This document shows positions 35,045 to 44,091 of a stretch of DNA of 64,000 bases, piece after piece; the first letter of the stretch is position 1, and each line of letters begins with the position of its first letter. The DNA is taken from positions 45,741-109,740 of the forward strand of contig JALOLF010000002.1 in the NCBI GenBank assembly GCA_025456085.1, given 5' to 3'. Below the pieces are notes generated by a model. The model saw only the letters and a program-made list of their open reading frames with translations. It was not told the origin of the DNA and did not search any database. The DNA is from Acidimicrobiales bacterium. Its GTDB lineage: Bacteria > Actinomycetota > Acidimicrobiia > Acidimicrobiales > Acidimicrobilacustridaceae. The position numbers and the translations under genes were made by a program.

Positions 35045-35749
35045 TCACGGGGCCACGTCGAGGGCGCGTTCGCGGGCCAGGCCCTCGGCGCGCTCCTTCA
35101 CCCCCCGCAGCATGTCGCGCGACATGACGAAGTCGGCCGGGACGACGCCCAGCCAGCCGCCCAGGGTGAGCCACCACGGCCCGGTCACCCAGCGCGAGCG
35201 GAACAGGTAGCGGGTGCGGCGACCGCCGTCCAGGGGCACCAGCACGAACGTCCACGACCAGTCCAGCTCGGCGAGTCGGCGGTCCCGCCAGGCGCGGGGG
35301 AGGTGGCTGGTGGAGTGCAGCACGAGCGCCGAACCGGGCTCGAGGTGCTCGACGATGAGGCCGCACTGCGTCTCGGGCGCCCCGTCGGGGATGAAGTCGC
35401 CGAGCTCGATGTGCTGCAGGTCGGGGATGATGCGGTTGGCGCTCGGCCAGTTGGCCGGGAACAGGAGGCGGTCGACCCAGCGGGCGGTGTACCAGCCGCC
35501 CCGGTGCCAGCCCATCTGCACCAGCCACGGCCACACGCACTCGGGCGGCGCGTCGATGGTGACGGCGTGGTTGGTGACCACCGTCGGTCGGGGGACGAGG
35601 TCGTCGCCGGGCAGGTCCCGCCGGCGCTCCTCGACAGTGGAGCCGTAGGTGCGGCCGAGGTGGATCAGCGTCGCTTCGAGCAGCGTGGTGCACCCGAGGG
35701 CGGTGGCGACGAGGCGCACCGGGCGTCGCCGGGACATCGAACGAGCCAC
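35045..35749 (-). CDS. SRPBCC (START-like) family protein
   Basis: A 234-aa protein with an Arg-rich start, a hydrophobic segment about residues 10-32 that could anchor it, and a START-like ligand-binding fold beginning VTNHAVTIDAPPECVWPWLVQMGWHRGGWYT. DWSWTFVLVPLDGGRRTRYLFRSRW and a C-terminal long helix fit SRPBCC proteins. The GTG start at 35749 has AGGAGG seven bases upstream on the minus strand; ATG at 35737 is an alternative. Ligand unknown. Confidence 0.75.
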   Translation of the reverse strand: MARSMSRRRPVRLVATALGCTTLLEATLIHLGRTYGSTVEERRRDLPGDDLVPRPTVVTNHAVTIDAPPECVWPWLVQMGWHRGGWYTARWVDRLLFPANWPSANRIIPDLQHIELGDFIPDGAPETQCGLIVEHLEPGSALVLHSTSHLPRAWRDRRLAELDWSWTFVLVPLDGGRRTRYLFRSRWVTGPWWLTLGGWLGVVPADFVMSRDMLRGVKERAEGLARERALDVAP

Positions 35750-35781
35750 GCCGTCCTCCTCGCCGTGCCGTCGGTGCCGGG

Positions 35782-35787
35782 TAGGAT
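35782..35787 (+). promoter_or_regulatory. -10 element of leaderless promoter for the small membrane protein at 35794
   Basis: TAGGAT, six bases, then GTG. Confidence 0.5.
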
Positions 35788-35793
35788 ACGCGG

Positions 35794-36054
35794 GTGCTCG
35801 CCTCGGTCAACCCCGTGTTCGCCATGGTGACGGTGGTGGCTGCGATCGTGCTGCTCCTGATGGGGTTCTGGTGGCTCCAGGCCACCATGGCCGCCAAGGG
35901 CGACCGAGCGAACGCCGACCATCCCGGCGGGGACCAGCGGTTGGCGGAGCTCACCCAGGAGAAGCGCGTGGCCGCTGCGGGCGCCAAGGTGGCGGCGATC
36001 GTCGCCGGGGTGGCGCTGGCCATCGGTGTGCTGGGTCTGGTGCTGACCAGCTGA
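35794..36054 (+). CDS. Small two-helix membrane protein
   Basis: An 86-aa protein with a helix at about residues 8-30 (FAMVTVVAAIVLLLMGFWWL), a charged loop of ~35 residues (GDRANADHPGGDQRLAELTQEKR) and a second helix to the C-terminus (VAAIVAGVALAIGVLGLVLTS). No known family. The stop is inside an 8-bp tandem repeat. Confidence 0.7.
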   Translation: MLASVNPVFAMVTVVAAIVLLLMGFWWLQATMAAKGDRANADHPGGDQRLAELTQEKRVAAAGAKVAAIVAGVALAIGVLGLVLTS

Positions 36055-36066
36055 CCAGCTGACCAG
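36043..36066 (+). repeat. Three 8-bp tandem repeats (CTGACCAG) across a stop codon
   Basis: Three perfect copies of CTGACCAG. TGA triplets at 36044, 36052 (in frame) and 36060 lie in three different frames, so all reading frames are closed within 19 bp, as at 11114. Confidence 0.85.
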
Positions 36067-36091
36067 CCCCGCCCCACCGGGTCGGGTGCGC

Positions 36092-36706
36092 TCACCGCTC
36101 CAGGGACCGCACCGCGGCTTCGCTGCGGTCCTCGACCCGCTGCACGAGACGCGTCCAGCCCCGGGTGGCGGCGGTCGACCCGGGGTGTGCCGCCCACAGC
36201 AGCACCAGCACGGGGCCGCAACCGACGGCGGCGAGGTCGAGCTCGAGCGACGACAGCCCTGCGCCTCGCGCCACCGCCACGACGGCGTGGCGGGTCCGCG
36301 TGCGCCCGCCCGGTCGGGGGGACGTGCCGGGCCCGTCGCCGAACACCGGACCCAGCAGCTCGGTGTCGGTGGGCACGTCGAGGTCGGCCAGCACGGAGCG
36401 GGTGAGGCAGACCGCGAACTCGTCGGTGCGCACCGCGTCCCAGCCGCGCTCGCCGTCGACCGCGGTCGCGAACACGGTCACCAGCGCGACCACGATCCCG
36501 TCCGTGTCGTGCACGAACGTGGCATCCAGGGCCGCGGTGACGGCGTCCTCGGGGAAGGTCTCGGGCAGGCAGGTGTCGGCCAGCGGCCCTGCGCCGGTGG
36601 TGTCGGCCGGCTCGAGGTCCCGTACCCAGCCCTCGCTCCACAGGTCCTCGACACGGGGGAGCACGGCCAGGGCCAGCTCGCCTGCCGTGTTCGGGTGCAC
36701 ACCCAC
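36092..36706 (-). CDS. Hypothetical protein, 204 aa
   Basis: Soluble protein with no recognised family. It contains ELALAVLPRVEDLWSEGWVRD, DATFVHDTDGIVVALVTVFATAVDGERGWDAVRTDEFAVCLTRSVL, and VAVARGAGLSSLELDLAAVGCGPVLVLLWAAHPG. The GTG at 36706 is preferred because CATGCT, a near -10 box, lies six bases upstream. Its start is only 9 bp from the divergent ABC-F start, so each promoter overlaps the other gene. Confidence 0.6.
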   Translation of the reverse strand: MGVHPNTAGELALAVLPRVEDLWSEGWVRDLEPADTTGAGPLADTCLPETFPEDAVTAALDATFVHDTDGIVVALVTVFATAVDGERGWDAVRTDEFAVCLTRSVLADLDVPTDTELLGPVFGDGPGTSPRPGGRTRTRHAVVAVARGAGLSSLELDLAAVGCGPVLVLLWAAHPGSTAATRGWTRLVQRVEDRSEAAVRSLER

Positions 36707-36715
36707 GTGACCAGC

Positions 36716-38437
36716 ATGACAGGCTGCGTCGTGCCCGCCGCTGCCGTCGCGCCGCCCGCCACCCTCGTCGCCCGTGGGCTGTGTCGCGCCTTCGGCGACC
36801 TCACGGTGCTCGACGGCGTGTCGCTGACCGTCTCGCCCGGTGACCGCATCGGCGTCGTCGGGGCCAACGGGGTCGGCAAGTCCACCCTGCTGCGGCTCCT
36901 GGCCGGGGTGGAGCGTCCGGATGCGGGCACCGTCGAGCTCCGCCCCCCGACCGCCACCGTCGGCCTGCTGCCCCAGGAGGAGGTCCGTTCCGACGAGACG
37001 GTGCAGCACTTCCTGCGGCGACGCACCGGTGTCGCACGGGCCGAGGCCGAGCTGGAGCGTGCCGCGGCGGCGCTCGCCGGGCCCGACACCGGCGACGGGG
37101 CTGCCGATGACGCCTACGCCGTCGCGCTCGAGCGGTTCCTGGCGCTGGGCGGGGCCGACCTGGTCCACCGCATCCCCGAGGTCCTCGACGACCTGGCGGT
37201 GCCGCAGCAGGTGGCCGACTCGGCATTGGGCTCGCTGTCGGGTGGGCAACGGGCCCGCGTCTCGCTTGCCTCCCTGCTCCTCGACCGGCACGCCGTGGTG
37301 CTCCTCGACGAGCCGACCAACGACCTGGACTTCGACGGGATCGAGCGCCTGGAGCGCTGGCTCACCGACCTGCGCGTCGGCGTCGCGGTCGTGTCGCACG
37401 ATCGGGCCTTCCTCGAGCGCTGCGTCACCCGGGTGCTGGAGCTCGACGAGCACACCCGCCGTGCCCGCGAGTACGGAGGGGGATGGCGGTCCTACCTCGA
37501 CGAGCGCGCCGTCGCCCGTCGTCACGCCGACGACGCGTACCAGACCTATCGGCGTCAGCACGACGAGCTCGTGGCCCGGAGTCGGCGGGAGCGGAGCTGG
37601 TCGGTGCGCGGTGTGGCGCGGGCCAGGCGTTCGGGGGAGACCGACAAGTTCATCCGGCACTTCCGCGCCCAGACCAGTGAGCAGCTCGCGTCGAGGGCCC
37701 GGCGCACCGACCGCGCCCTCGAGCGACTCACCCCGGTCGACAAGCCGTGGGAGGGCTGGGACCTGCGCTTCGAGATCGCGTCGGCGCCCCGCAGCGGCGA
37801 TCTCGTGGCCCGCTTCGAGGGGGTGGTGGTCGACCGGGAACCAGCGTCCGACACCGGTACCGGGGCGTTCCGGCTCGGGCCGATCGACCTGGAGATCGCC
37901 AGCGGCGAGCGGGTGGCGCTGCTCGGCCCCAACGGCGCCGGGAAGTCCACCCTGCTCGCCGTGCTGCTCGGCGAGCTGGCGCCGACCGCGGGGACGTGTC
38001 GGACGGGCCCCGGGGTGCGACCGGGGGTGCTGGGTCAGCACCGCGACGCCTTCGACCCCGAGCGGTCCCTGCTCGACGCCTTCCTGCGTCGCACCGGCCT
38101 CGACCTGTCGGCCGGGCGTTCGCTGCTGGCCAAGTTCGGGCTGCAGGCCGAGGACGTGCATCGCGACGTGGCGTCGCTGTCGCCCGGCGAGCGCACCCGG
38201 GCCGAGCTGGCGCTGCTCATGGCCGAGGGGATCAACACGCTCGTCCTGGACGAGCCCACCAACCACCTCGACCTGCCGGCCATCGAGCAGCTCGAGCTGG
38301 CGCTCGACCGCTTCGCCGGCACGCTGTTGCTGGTGACCCACGATCGGCGGCTGCTCGAGGTCGTGCGCCTGACGCGGGTGATCGAGCTGCGCGACGGCCA
38401 ACTCGTGGAGGATCGCCACGCCGAGGCCGGCGACTGA
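36716..38437 (+). CDS. ABC-F family ATPase (ribosome-associated)
   Basis: A 573-aa protein of two fused ABC domains without membrane segments. Domain 1 has Walker A GANGVGKST, signature LSGGQRARVSL and Walker B VVLLDEPTNDLDF; domain 2 has GPNGAGKST, LSPGERTRAEL and LVLDEPTNHLDL. The ~80-residue charged linker between (DAYQTYRRQHDELVARSRRERSW...) is the ribosome-contacting P-site tRNA interaction motif region. Such proteins act in translation or protect ribosomes from antibiotics; which applies is unclear. Confidence 0.88.
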   Translation: MTGCVVPAAAVAPPATLVARGLCRAFGDLTVLDGVSLTVSPGDRIGVVGANGVGKSTLLRLLAGVERPDAGTVELRPPTATVGLLPQEEVRSDETVQHFLRRRTGVARAEAELERAAAALAGPDTGDGAADDAYAVALERFLALGGADLVHRIPEVLDDLAVPQQVADSALGSLSGGQRARVSLASLLLDRHAVVLLDEPTNDLDFDGIERLERWLTDLRVGVAVVSHDRAFLERCVTRVLELDEHTRRAREYGGGWRSYLDERAVARRHADDAYQTYRRQHDELVARSRRERSWSVRGVARARRSGETDKFIRHFRAQTSEQLASRARRTDRALERLTPVDKPWEGWDLRFEIASAPRSGDLVARFEGVVVDREPASDTGTGAFRLGPIDLEIASGERVALLGPNGAGKSTLLAVLLGELAPTAGTCRTGPGVRPGVLGQHRDAFDPERSLLDAFLRRTGLDLSAGRSLLAKFGLQAEDVHRDVASLSPGERTRAELALLMAEGINTLVLDEPTNHLDLPAIEQLELALDRFAGTLLLVTHDRRLLEVVRLTRVIELRDGQLVEDRHAEAGD

Positions 38438-38465
38438 CCCGCGACGGTCGGCGCCGCCGCAGTCC

Positions 38466-39854
38466 TCAGCGCGGCGCCAGCGCCAGCACCTCGCCGAAGC
38501 CCTCGCGCAGGCAGTCGACGAGCACAGCGGGCTCCTCCACCGCGGTCGTGTCGCAGGCCATGCCGACGCAGAAGTGCTCGCCGTGCGACATCATCGTCAC
38601 GTTGACGGCCGTGCCCTCCGTGGGTCCGAAGGCGTACCAGGCCAGCGATCGGCGACCGCACAGCTCGGGCAGCGCACGGAAGCCCGGGACGTTGCTGGCC
38701 ATGACGTCGACGTTGAACAGCATCCCGCCGAAGGCCCGACCCAGCACCGGCGCGGGGAGCTGGCTCATGAGCCCGATGACCGTGTCGGTCATGGGGTTCA
38801 CGACCTGCTCGCGCACCCGGGTGACCACCTCGTGCAGCGTCGCGATCCGTCTGCGGGGATCGGGGTCGTCGGCCGGCAGCTCGAAGCGGCCGAGGCTGAG
38901 GCGGTTGCCCGCCCGGGCGTCGCCCTCGCGGCGGGTGCTGACCGGGATGGCGATGCGCAGCGGCTGGACGGGGAAGCCCAGCTGCTCGTGGTAGCGGCCG
39001 AGACCGCCGGCCAGGGCGGCCAGGAACACGTCGTTCACGGTGGCACCGGCGTCCCTGGCTGCGCCCCGCAGGCCGCCGAAGGGGACGTCGAAGCACCCGA
39101 ACCAGCGGTTCATGCCCCGGCCGGCGAGCGCTGGCGAGGGCGGCGTGGTCACCGGCCTCACGCTCTCCAGCGTGTCCTGGAGGCTCTGGGACGCCGCCGC
39201 CGCCGACCCGGCGGGGTCGCGCACCGCCCCGGCCGCTGCCGAGGCCGCGGCCAGCGGCAGGTGCAGGGCCCGTCGGCGGAGCTCGCCCACCCGGTGCGTC
39301 ACGCCCTCACGGACGAGGTCGGCGGTGCCGAGCGGCTCGGGTTCCGGCGTGGGCGGGAGGAAGCCGCTGTCGGTAGCCGGCTCGGAATCGAAGAACTCCC
39401 GTGCCAGCTCCATGCCTCCCACGCCGTCGCTCATGGCGTGGTGCACCTTCTGGACGAGGACGCTGCGTCCGCCTTCCAGGCCCTCCAGCAGCGTGTACTC
39501 CCACAGGGAGCGCTCCTTGTCGAAGGCGGTCATGGCGAAGCTCTGGGCCAGGTCGAGCACCGAGCGCAGGTCGCCCGGTGCGGGCACGGCGGCACGGCGG
39601 AGGTGGTAGGCCAGATCGAACTGGTCGTCGACGACCCAGCGCGGCGGAGCGATGCCCGCCGGTGTCTCCACGATGCGTTGGCGCATGCGGGGGAACAGAC
39701 GGCTCACCCGCTCCATCCGCTCGGCCAGCCGGCCGTGGTCGACCGGTCCGTCGAGGACCATGACGGTGGTGGCCGTCCCCCGGAGGCGGCGGTCGCGCTC
39801 CATGACCCACATGAGGGTGTCGTTGGCCGACAGGTAGCGGTCGTCGTCCGGCAT
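38466..39854 (-). CDS. Wax ester synthase/diacylglycerol acyltransferase (WS/DGAT)
   Basis: A 462-aa acyltransferase that makes wax esters or triacylglycerol from acyl-CoA, the storage-lipid enzyme of actinobacteria. The catalytic HHxxxDG motif is VHHAMSDG (H138, H139, D143). The start RYLSANDTLMWVMER, ATVNDVFLAALAGGL and the C-terminal VDVMASNVPGF (the NVPGP-like motif) are diagnostic. GGGGAGG precedes the ATG. With the lipid-droplet-like protein at 62658, TesB and acyl-CoA synthetase, this implies neutral-lipid storage. Confidence 0.92.
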   Translation of the reverse strand: MPDDDRYLSANDTLMWVMERDRRLRGTATTVMVLDGPVDHGRLAERMERVSRLFPRMRQRIVETPAGIAPPRWVVDDQFDLAYHLRRAAVPAPGDLRSVLDLAQSFAMTAFDKERSLWEYTLLEGLEGGRSVLVQKVHHAMSDGVGGMELAREFFDSEPATDSGFLPPTPEPEPLGTADLVREGVTHRVGELRRRALHLPLAAASAAAGAVRDPAGSAAAASQSLQDTLESVRPVTTPPSPALAGRGMNRWFGCFDVPFGGLRGAARDAGATVNDVFLAALAGGLGRYHEQLGFPVQPLRIAIPVSTRREGDARAGNRLSLGRFELPADDPDPRRRIATLHEVVTRVREQVVNPMTDTVIGLMSQLPAPVLGRAFGGMLFNVDVMASNVPGFRALPELCGRRSLAWYAFGPTEGTAVNVTMMSHGEHFCVGMACDTTAVEEPAVLVDCLREGFGEVLALAPR

Positions 39855-39952
39855 GGTCCTCCCCTTCGTCCCCCGGTCCCCCCTCATGTTGGCGTACCGC
39901 TGACGGACCTGCCCGCGGGTGCGGCACCCGGTCGGCCCGCACCCATCCGGGG

Positions 39953-39958
39953 TACCGT
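39953..39958 (+). promoter_or_regulatory. -10 element of leaderless promoter for the sulfotransferase
   Basis: TACCGT, six bases, GTG at 39965. Confidence 0.5.
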
Positions 39959-39964
39959 GCGCCC

Positions 39965-41233
39965 GTGTCGAAGCCGCCGCCGCCGCCCGTGCACCTCGAC
40001 GACCTGGCCGATCCGCGCTTCCCGCCCGAGATCGCCGAGCTGATCACCCTCGCCGCCCCGCTCGGCGCCGACATCCGCTTCGAGCCCGACGCGTTGCTGG
40101 CCGGGGCCGTCGCCGACACCGGCCTCGACGACTTCGGCGACGACGCCTTCCGCGAGCCGCTCGGCGTGCTGTGCCGGGCTCTCGAGGCGGAGGCCTCCCT
40201 GAGCGACTTCGGTCGGCTCACCACGTGGACCCAGCTGTCGCAGCTGGCCCGGAACCGGCTCCTGGTGCAGGACCGGCTGCGTCGGCACCCCGAGATCCGC
40301 GACATCGAGATCGAGCGACCCATCGTGATCTGCGGGCTGCCCCGCACCGGCACGACCCACCTGCACAACCTGCTCGCCGTGGATCCCGCGCTGCGTTCCC
40401 TGCCCTACTGGGAGAGCCTCGAACCGGTGCCGGCGCCGGGGGAGGAGGGCATCGAACCCGACCCCCGTCTCGAGCGGGCGGAGGCCGGGGTGGTGTTCCT
40501 GGACCAGGCACTGCCGTACTTCCGGCGCATGCACGAGATGACCACGTGGCACGTGCACGAGGAGATCCAGCTCCTGGCCATCGACTTCTCGACGATGCTG
40601 TTCGACACCATCGCCCCGATGCCGAGCTGGCGGGCCTGGTACCGCGCCCACGACCAGACGCCGCACTACGAGTACCTCCGCACCGTGCTCCAGGTGCTCC
40701 AGCACCTGCGGGGCGGGCGACGCTGGGTGCTCAAGTCCCCCCAGCACCTCGAGCAGTTCGCTGCGCTGCGGCGGGTGTTCCCCGACGCCACCTACGTGGT
40801 CACCCACCGCGACCCGGCGTCGGTGGCGGTGTCCATGATGACGATGGTGGCGTACTCGTCTCGACTGGCGCTCGACCCGGTCGACCCCGCTCGCATCGGT
40901 GGCTACTGGCTGGAGCTGCTCGGTGACCTCCTGGGGGCCTGTGCCGCCGACCGTGACCTGTTGCCGGCGAACCAGTCCGTCGACGTGCACTTCGGGGCGT
41001 TCATGGCCGACGAGGTGGGTACGGTGACGCGCATCCACGACCTCGCCGGCCAGCCCCTGACCGACGAGACCCGCGGGGCGATGACGGCCTACCTGGCCCG
41101 CAGCCCGCGGGGCCGCCACGGGCGGGTCGAGTACGACCTCGCCGACCTGGGGCTCGAGGAGGAGGCGGTGCGTCGGGCCTTCGCCGGCTACGCGACGCGC
41201 TTCGGCGTCGAGCCGGAGCGCCTCGACGCCTGA
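39965..41233 (+). CDS. Sulfotransferase family protein
   Basis: A 422-aa PAPS-dependent sulfotransferase. The 5'-phosphosulfate loop is VICGLPRTGTTHLHNLLAVDP, the 3'-phosphate region VVTHRDPASVAVSMMTM, and WVLKSPQHLEQFAALRRVFPDA lies between. The actinobacterial group to which it belongs sulfates sugars, lipids or small alcohols. The first ~110 residues form an extra helical region (PEIAELITLAAPLG...). GTG start fits the -10 spacing. Acceptor unknown. Confidence 0.85.
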   Translation: MSKPPPPPVHLDDLADPRFPPEIAELITLAAPLGADIRFEPDALLAGAVADTGLDDFGDDAFREPLGVLCRALEAEASLSDFGRLTTWTQLSQLARNRLLVQDRLRRHPEIRDIEIERPIVICGLPRTGTTHLHNLLAVDPALRSLPYWESLEPVPAPGEEGIEPDPRLERAEAGVVFLDQALPYFRRMHEMTTWHVHEEIQLLAIDFSTMLFDTIAPMPSWRAWYRAHDQTPHYEYLRTVLQVLQHLRGGRRWVLKSPQHLEQFAALRRVFPDATYVVTHRDPASVAVSMMTMVAYSSRLALDPVDPARIGGYWLELLGDLLGACAADRDLLPANQSVDVHFGAFMADEVGTVTRIHDLAGQPLTDETRGAMTAYLARSPRGRHGRVEYDLADLGLEEEAVRRAFAGYATRFGVEPERLDA

Positions 41234-41248
41234 GGGGATCGGACCGGC

Positions 41249-42574
41249 TCAGGCCGGGTCGATGCGGTACACCTTGCCCGCCGACGACAGCACGTAGAGG
41301 GCGCCGTCGTTGTCCTCGCCGAACGTGAGGATCTGCCCCGCGGGAACCGACACGCCGAGGCTCTGCTCGGTCACGGTGCCGTCGGGCGCGCGCAGCACGC
41401 CGCGCAGCTCGCCGACGCAGTAGTCGGCGTAGACGTAGACGCCCTGGAGCGTCGGGATCGCTGCGCCCCGGTACACGTAGCCGCCGATCACCGAGCACTG
41501 CCCGGCACTGCGGTCGTAGTCGAACAGCGGTGGCACGGCGTTCACCGGGGCCGTGCCGCCCTCGTAGGGTCGGCTGCCCTCCATCTCGGGCCAGCCCAGG
41601 TTGGCGGCCCGGCCGGCGCCGGCGGGCTGGTTCGGCAGGTAGTCGATCTCCTCGATCAGGTCCTGGCCGACGTCGCCGATCCACAGGTCCCCGGTGGCGC
41701 GGTCGAAGCTGAAGCGCCACGGGTTGCGCAGCCCGAAGGCCCAGACCTCCGGTGCCCCGAACGTGCCGTCCCGCAGCGGGTTGCCGTCTGGGATCCCGTA
41801 GGCCTTGTCGCCGGTGCGGCCCTCGGGGTCGATGCGCAGCAGCTTGCCCAGCAGCGACCCCAGGTTCTGGGCGTTGCCGAGGGGGTCGCCGCCCGAGCCG
41901 CCGTCGCCCAGGCCGATGTAGAGGAAGCCGTCGGGGCCGAAGGCGAGCTGGCCGCCGTTGTGGTTGGGGAAGGGCTGCTCCACGAACAGCAGGCGCCGCC
42001 TGGTCGACGTGTCGACCTCGTCGTCGTCGACCTCGTACTCGTCGACGTTGGTGTGGCCGTTGCGGTCGGTGTAGTGGACGTACAGGCGTCGGCCGTTGCT
42101 CGAGAAGGCCAGCCCCAGCAGGCCCTGCTCGCTGTCGGTCGACACGTCACCCGCGAGGTCGAGCATCGGCGTGCGCTCGGCCTTCGTCGTGACCTTGGTG
42201 ACCTTCCCGTCGCTGTCCTTGGTGATGGTGACGGTCACCTGGCGGACCCGGCCACCCTTCTCGGCCACGTAGAGGTGGGGGTACCCGTTGCGGGCCGCCA
42301 GCGCGACGGGCTCGTCCACCTCCGCCACCTCGGTGAGGGTGAGGCCGATGCCGTCGAGGGTCGAGACCGCGGGTGCGGTGACGACCGGCTGGGGCAGCGT
42401 CGTGGGTGTGGCGTCGGCTCCGGTGTCGATCACCGGCGCGGGGCTGGTGCCCGGCGACGAGGCGTCGTCGGGCGTGGACTCCCCGCAGGCCGCGCCGAGC
42501 AGGCACACCACTGCTGCTGCCGACGCTGCGGCGGCCCGCATCCTCGACGGGCTCCGGGTTCCGGTTCGGGTCAT
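41249..42574 (-). CDS. PQQ-dependent sugar dehydrogenase-like (Hhip/GSDH) lipoprotein
   Basis: A 441-aa secreted six-bladed beta-propeller. Signal: MTRTGTRSPSRMR plus hydrophobic AAASAAAVVCLLGAAC with a likely lipidated Cys at ~30. The propeller carries LPQPVVTAPAVSTLDGIGLTLTEVAEVDEPVALA, EQGLLGLAFSSNG, NHNGGQLAFGPDGFLYIGLGDGG (active-site His and Ca sites), EVWAFGLRNPWRFSFD and GGYVYRGAAIP. Similar proteins oxidise aldoses with PQQ, though many family members are untested. Its ATG overlaps the tesB stop by four bases. Confidence 0.85.
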   Translation of the reverse strand: MTRTGTRSPSRMRAAAASAAAVVCLLGAACGESTPDDASSPGTSPAPVIDTGADATPTTLPQPVVTAPAVSTLDGIGLTLTEVAEVDEPVALAARNGYPHLYVAEKGGRVRQVTVTITKDSDGKVTKVTTKAERTPMLDLAGDVSTDSEQGLLGLAFSSNGRRLYVHYTDRNGHTNVDEYEVDDDEVDTSTRRRLLFVEQPFPNHNGGQLAFGPDGFLYIGLGDGGSGGDPLGNAQNLGSLLGKLLRIDPEGRTGDKAYGIPDGNPLRDGTFGAPEVWAFGLRNPWRFSFDRATGDLWIGDVGQDLIEEIDYLPNQPAGAGRAANLGWPEMEGSRPYEGGTAPVNAVPPLFDYDRSAGQCSVIGGYVYRGAAIPTLQGVYVYADYCVGELRGVLRAPDGTVTEQSLGVSVPAGQILTFGEDNDGALYVLSSAGKVYRIDPA

Positions 42575-43425
42575 CGGGCCACCCGCAGCAGCCCCTCCTG
42601 CACCAGGGACACCGCCAGCGCGCCGTCACGGGTGAACATCTCGCCACGGGCCAGGCCACGGCCCTCGGAGGCCGAGGGGGAGTCCTGCACGTAGAGCACC
42701 CAGTCGTCGGCCCGGAACGGACGGTGGAACCACATGGCGTGGTCGAGGCTAGCCATGAAGAGGGTCTCCTCCAGCGCGCCGACGGCGTGGGGCAGGGTGG
42801 CCGTGTCGAGCAGGGTCATGTCGGAGGCGTAGGTCACCACGCAGGCGTGCAGGACGGCGTCGTCGGGCAGGGTCCCGTCGGCGCGGAACCACACGTCCTG
42901 GCGGGGCGGCAGGACGCGCTTGCGGTCCGCGGGCTCCCAGGAGGCGTTGCGGGTGTCGATCGGACGGTCCCGGTGGTAGTCCTCGCCCATCGACTCCGCG
43001 AAGGGCGCCCATCGGGTCTTGAAGTCCGGCAGGGACAGCGGGTCGGGCACACCGACGGGCATGGTGCTCTGGTGCTCGAAGCCCTGCTCGACGAGGTGGA
43101 ACGAGGCCTGCAGGTGGAAGATGGCCCGGCCGTGCTGGATGGCCACCACCCGGCGCGTCACGAAGGAGCGGCCGTCGCGGATGCGGTCGACCTCGTAGAG
43201 GATGGGCACCGTCGTGTCGCCCGGTCGCAGGAAGTAGGCGTGCAGCGAGTGCACGGTGAACTCGGTCGGCACGGTGCGGGCCGCGGCCACCAGCGCCTGG
43301 CCGGCGACCTGTCCCCCGAAGACCCGTTGGCGTTGCACCTTCGGGCTCGGGCCCCGGAAGATGTTGACCTCGATGGCTTCCAGGTCGAGCAGCGCCACCA
43401 GGTCGTCGACGGCTTCCTGTCCCAT
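42571..43425 (-). CDS. tesB: Acyl-CoA thioesterase II (TesB)
   Basis: A 284-aa double-hotdog thioesterase that hydrolyses medium and long acyl-CoAs. FGGQVAGQALVAAARTV, VHSLHAYFLRPGD, YEVDRIRDGRSFVTRRVVAIQ and the C-terminal MASLDHAMWFHRPFRADDW with its catalytic Asp are all diagnostic, and the Thr/Gln partners lie in the expected C-terminal repeats. ATG at 43425. Translationally coupled to the downstream propeller lipoprotein. Confidence 0.92.
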   Translation of the reverse strand: MGQEAVDDLVALLDLEAIEVNIFRGPSPKVQRQRVFGGQVAGQALVAAARTVPTEFTVHSLHAYFLRPGDTTVPILYEVDRIRDGRSFVTRRVVAIQHGRAIFHLQASFHLVEQGFEHQSTMPVGVPDPLSLPDFKTRWAPFAESMGEDYHRDRPIDTRNASWEPADRKRVLPPRQDVWFRADGTLPDDAVLHACVVTYASDMTLLDTATLPHAVGALEETLFMASLDHAMWFHRPFRADDWVLYVQDSPSASEGRGLARGEMFTRDGALAVSLVQEGLLRVAR

Positions 43426-43519
43426 GTGGTCATCCTCGCAGACGGCCTCCGGGGGCGGCGGCATCCGGCGGGGCGTCCGGGGTGCGGCGGGTCGACTGTC
43501 ACCGGTCGCTTCGGACCGA

Positions 43520-43525
43520 TAGCCT
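43520..43525 (+). promoter_or_regulatory. -10 element upstream of gtrA-like gene
   Basis: TAGCCT is nine bases before the ATG at 43535. Confidence 0.35.
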
Positions 43526-43534
43526 GGCGCCGCC

Positions 43535-44062
43535 ATGGTCTCCTCTTCTTCCCGCATGTCGGGTGCCGTCGACAAGGTCAAGACCCACGGCCTGAAGTAC
43601 TCGGCGGTGTCCGTGGTCAACGTGCTGTTCGGGCAGGGCCTGCTGTTCCTGTTCCACACCGTGCTCGGTTGGCCGGCCACCCGTTCGAACGTCTTGTCGG
43701 TGTGCCTCGGCGCGATCCCCTCCTACTACCTGAACCGGGCGTGGGTCTGGGGTCGTCGGGGTCGCAGCCACTTCGTCAAGGAAGTCCTGCCCTTCTGGGT
43801 GTTCGCCATCGCCGGCCTGTTCGCGTCCACCCTCTTCGTGTCGATCGCCACCCAGTTCACCGACATCTCGATCGTGGCCAACATCGCCAGCCTCCTGGCC
43901 TGGGGCATCCTGTGGATCCTGCGCTTCTTCGTGCTGGACACGGTGTTCCACGTCGCCCACATCGACCCCGATGCCATCGACGACGACGAGGTCCCGGAGG
44001 GGTCGGAGGCGACGACCGCCGACCCGACGACGCAGCCCGAGTCCGCGTCGGGCACCGCCTGA
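43535..44062 (+). CDS. GtrA-like membrane protein
   Basis: A 175-aa polytopic protein with four helices (about residues 22-42, 50-66, 84-105 and 113-133). KYSAVSVVNVLFGQGLLFLFHTVLG and the SYYLNRAWVWGRRGRSH motif match GtrA, a family implicated in moving polyprenyl-linked sugars across the membrane. The C-terminal ~40 residues are acidic and disordered. Likely a component of surface glycan assembly; 30 bp before the methyltransferase gene. Confidence 0.85.
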   Translation: MVSSSSRMSGAVDKVKTHGLKYSAVSVVNVLFGQGLLFLFHTVLGWPATRSNVLSVCLGAIPSYYLNRAWVWGRRGRSHFVKEVLPFWVFAIAGLFASTLFVSIATQFTDISIVANIASLLAWGILWILRFFVLDTVFHVAHIDPDAIDDDEVPEGSEATTADPTTQPESASGTA

Positions 44063-44091
44063 GCGACAGCGACCGGACCGGACGTACCCCC

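Noticed and set aside
35045..35749. Polyketide cyclase assignment for the SRPBCC protein
   Set aside because: The fold is shared by many unrelated ligand-binding proteins and no biosynthetic genes are near.
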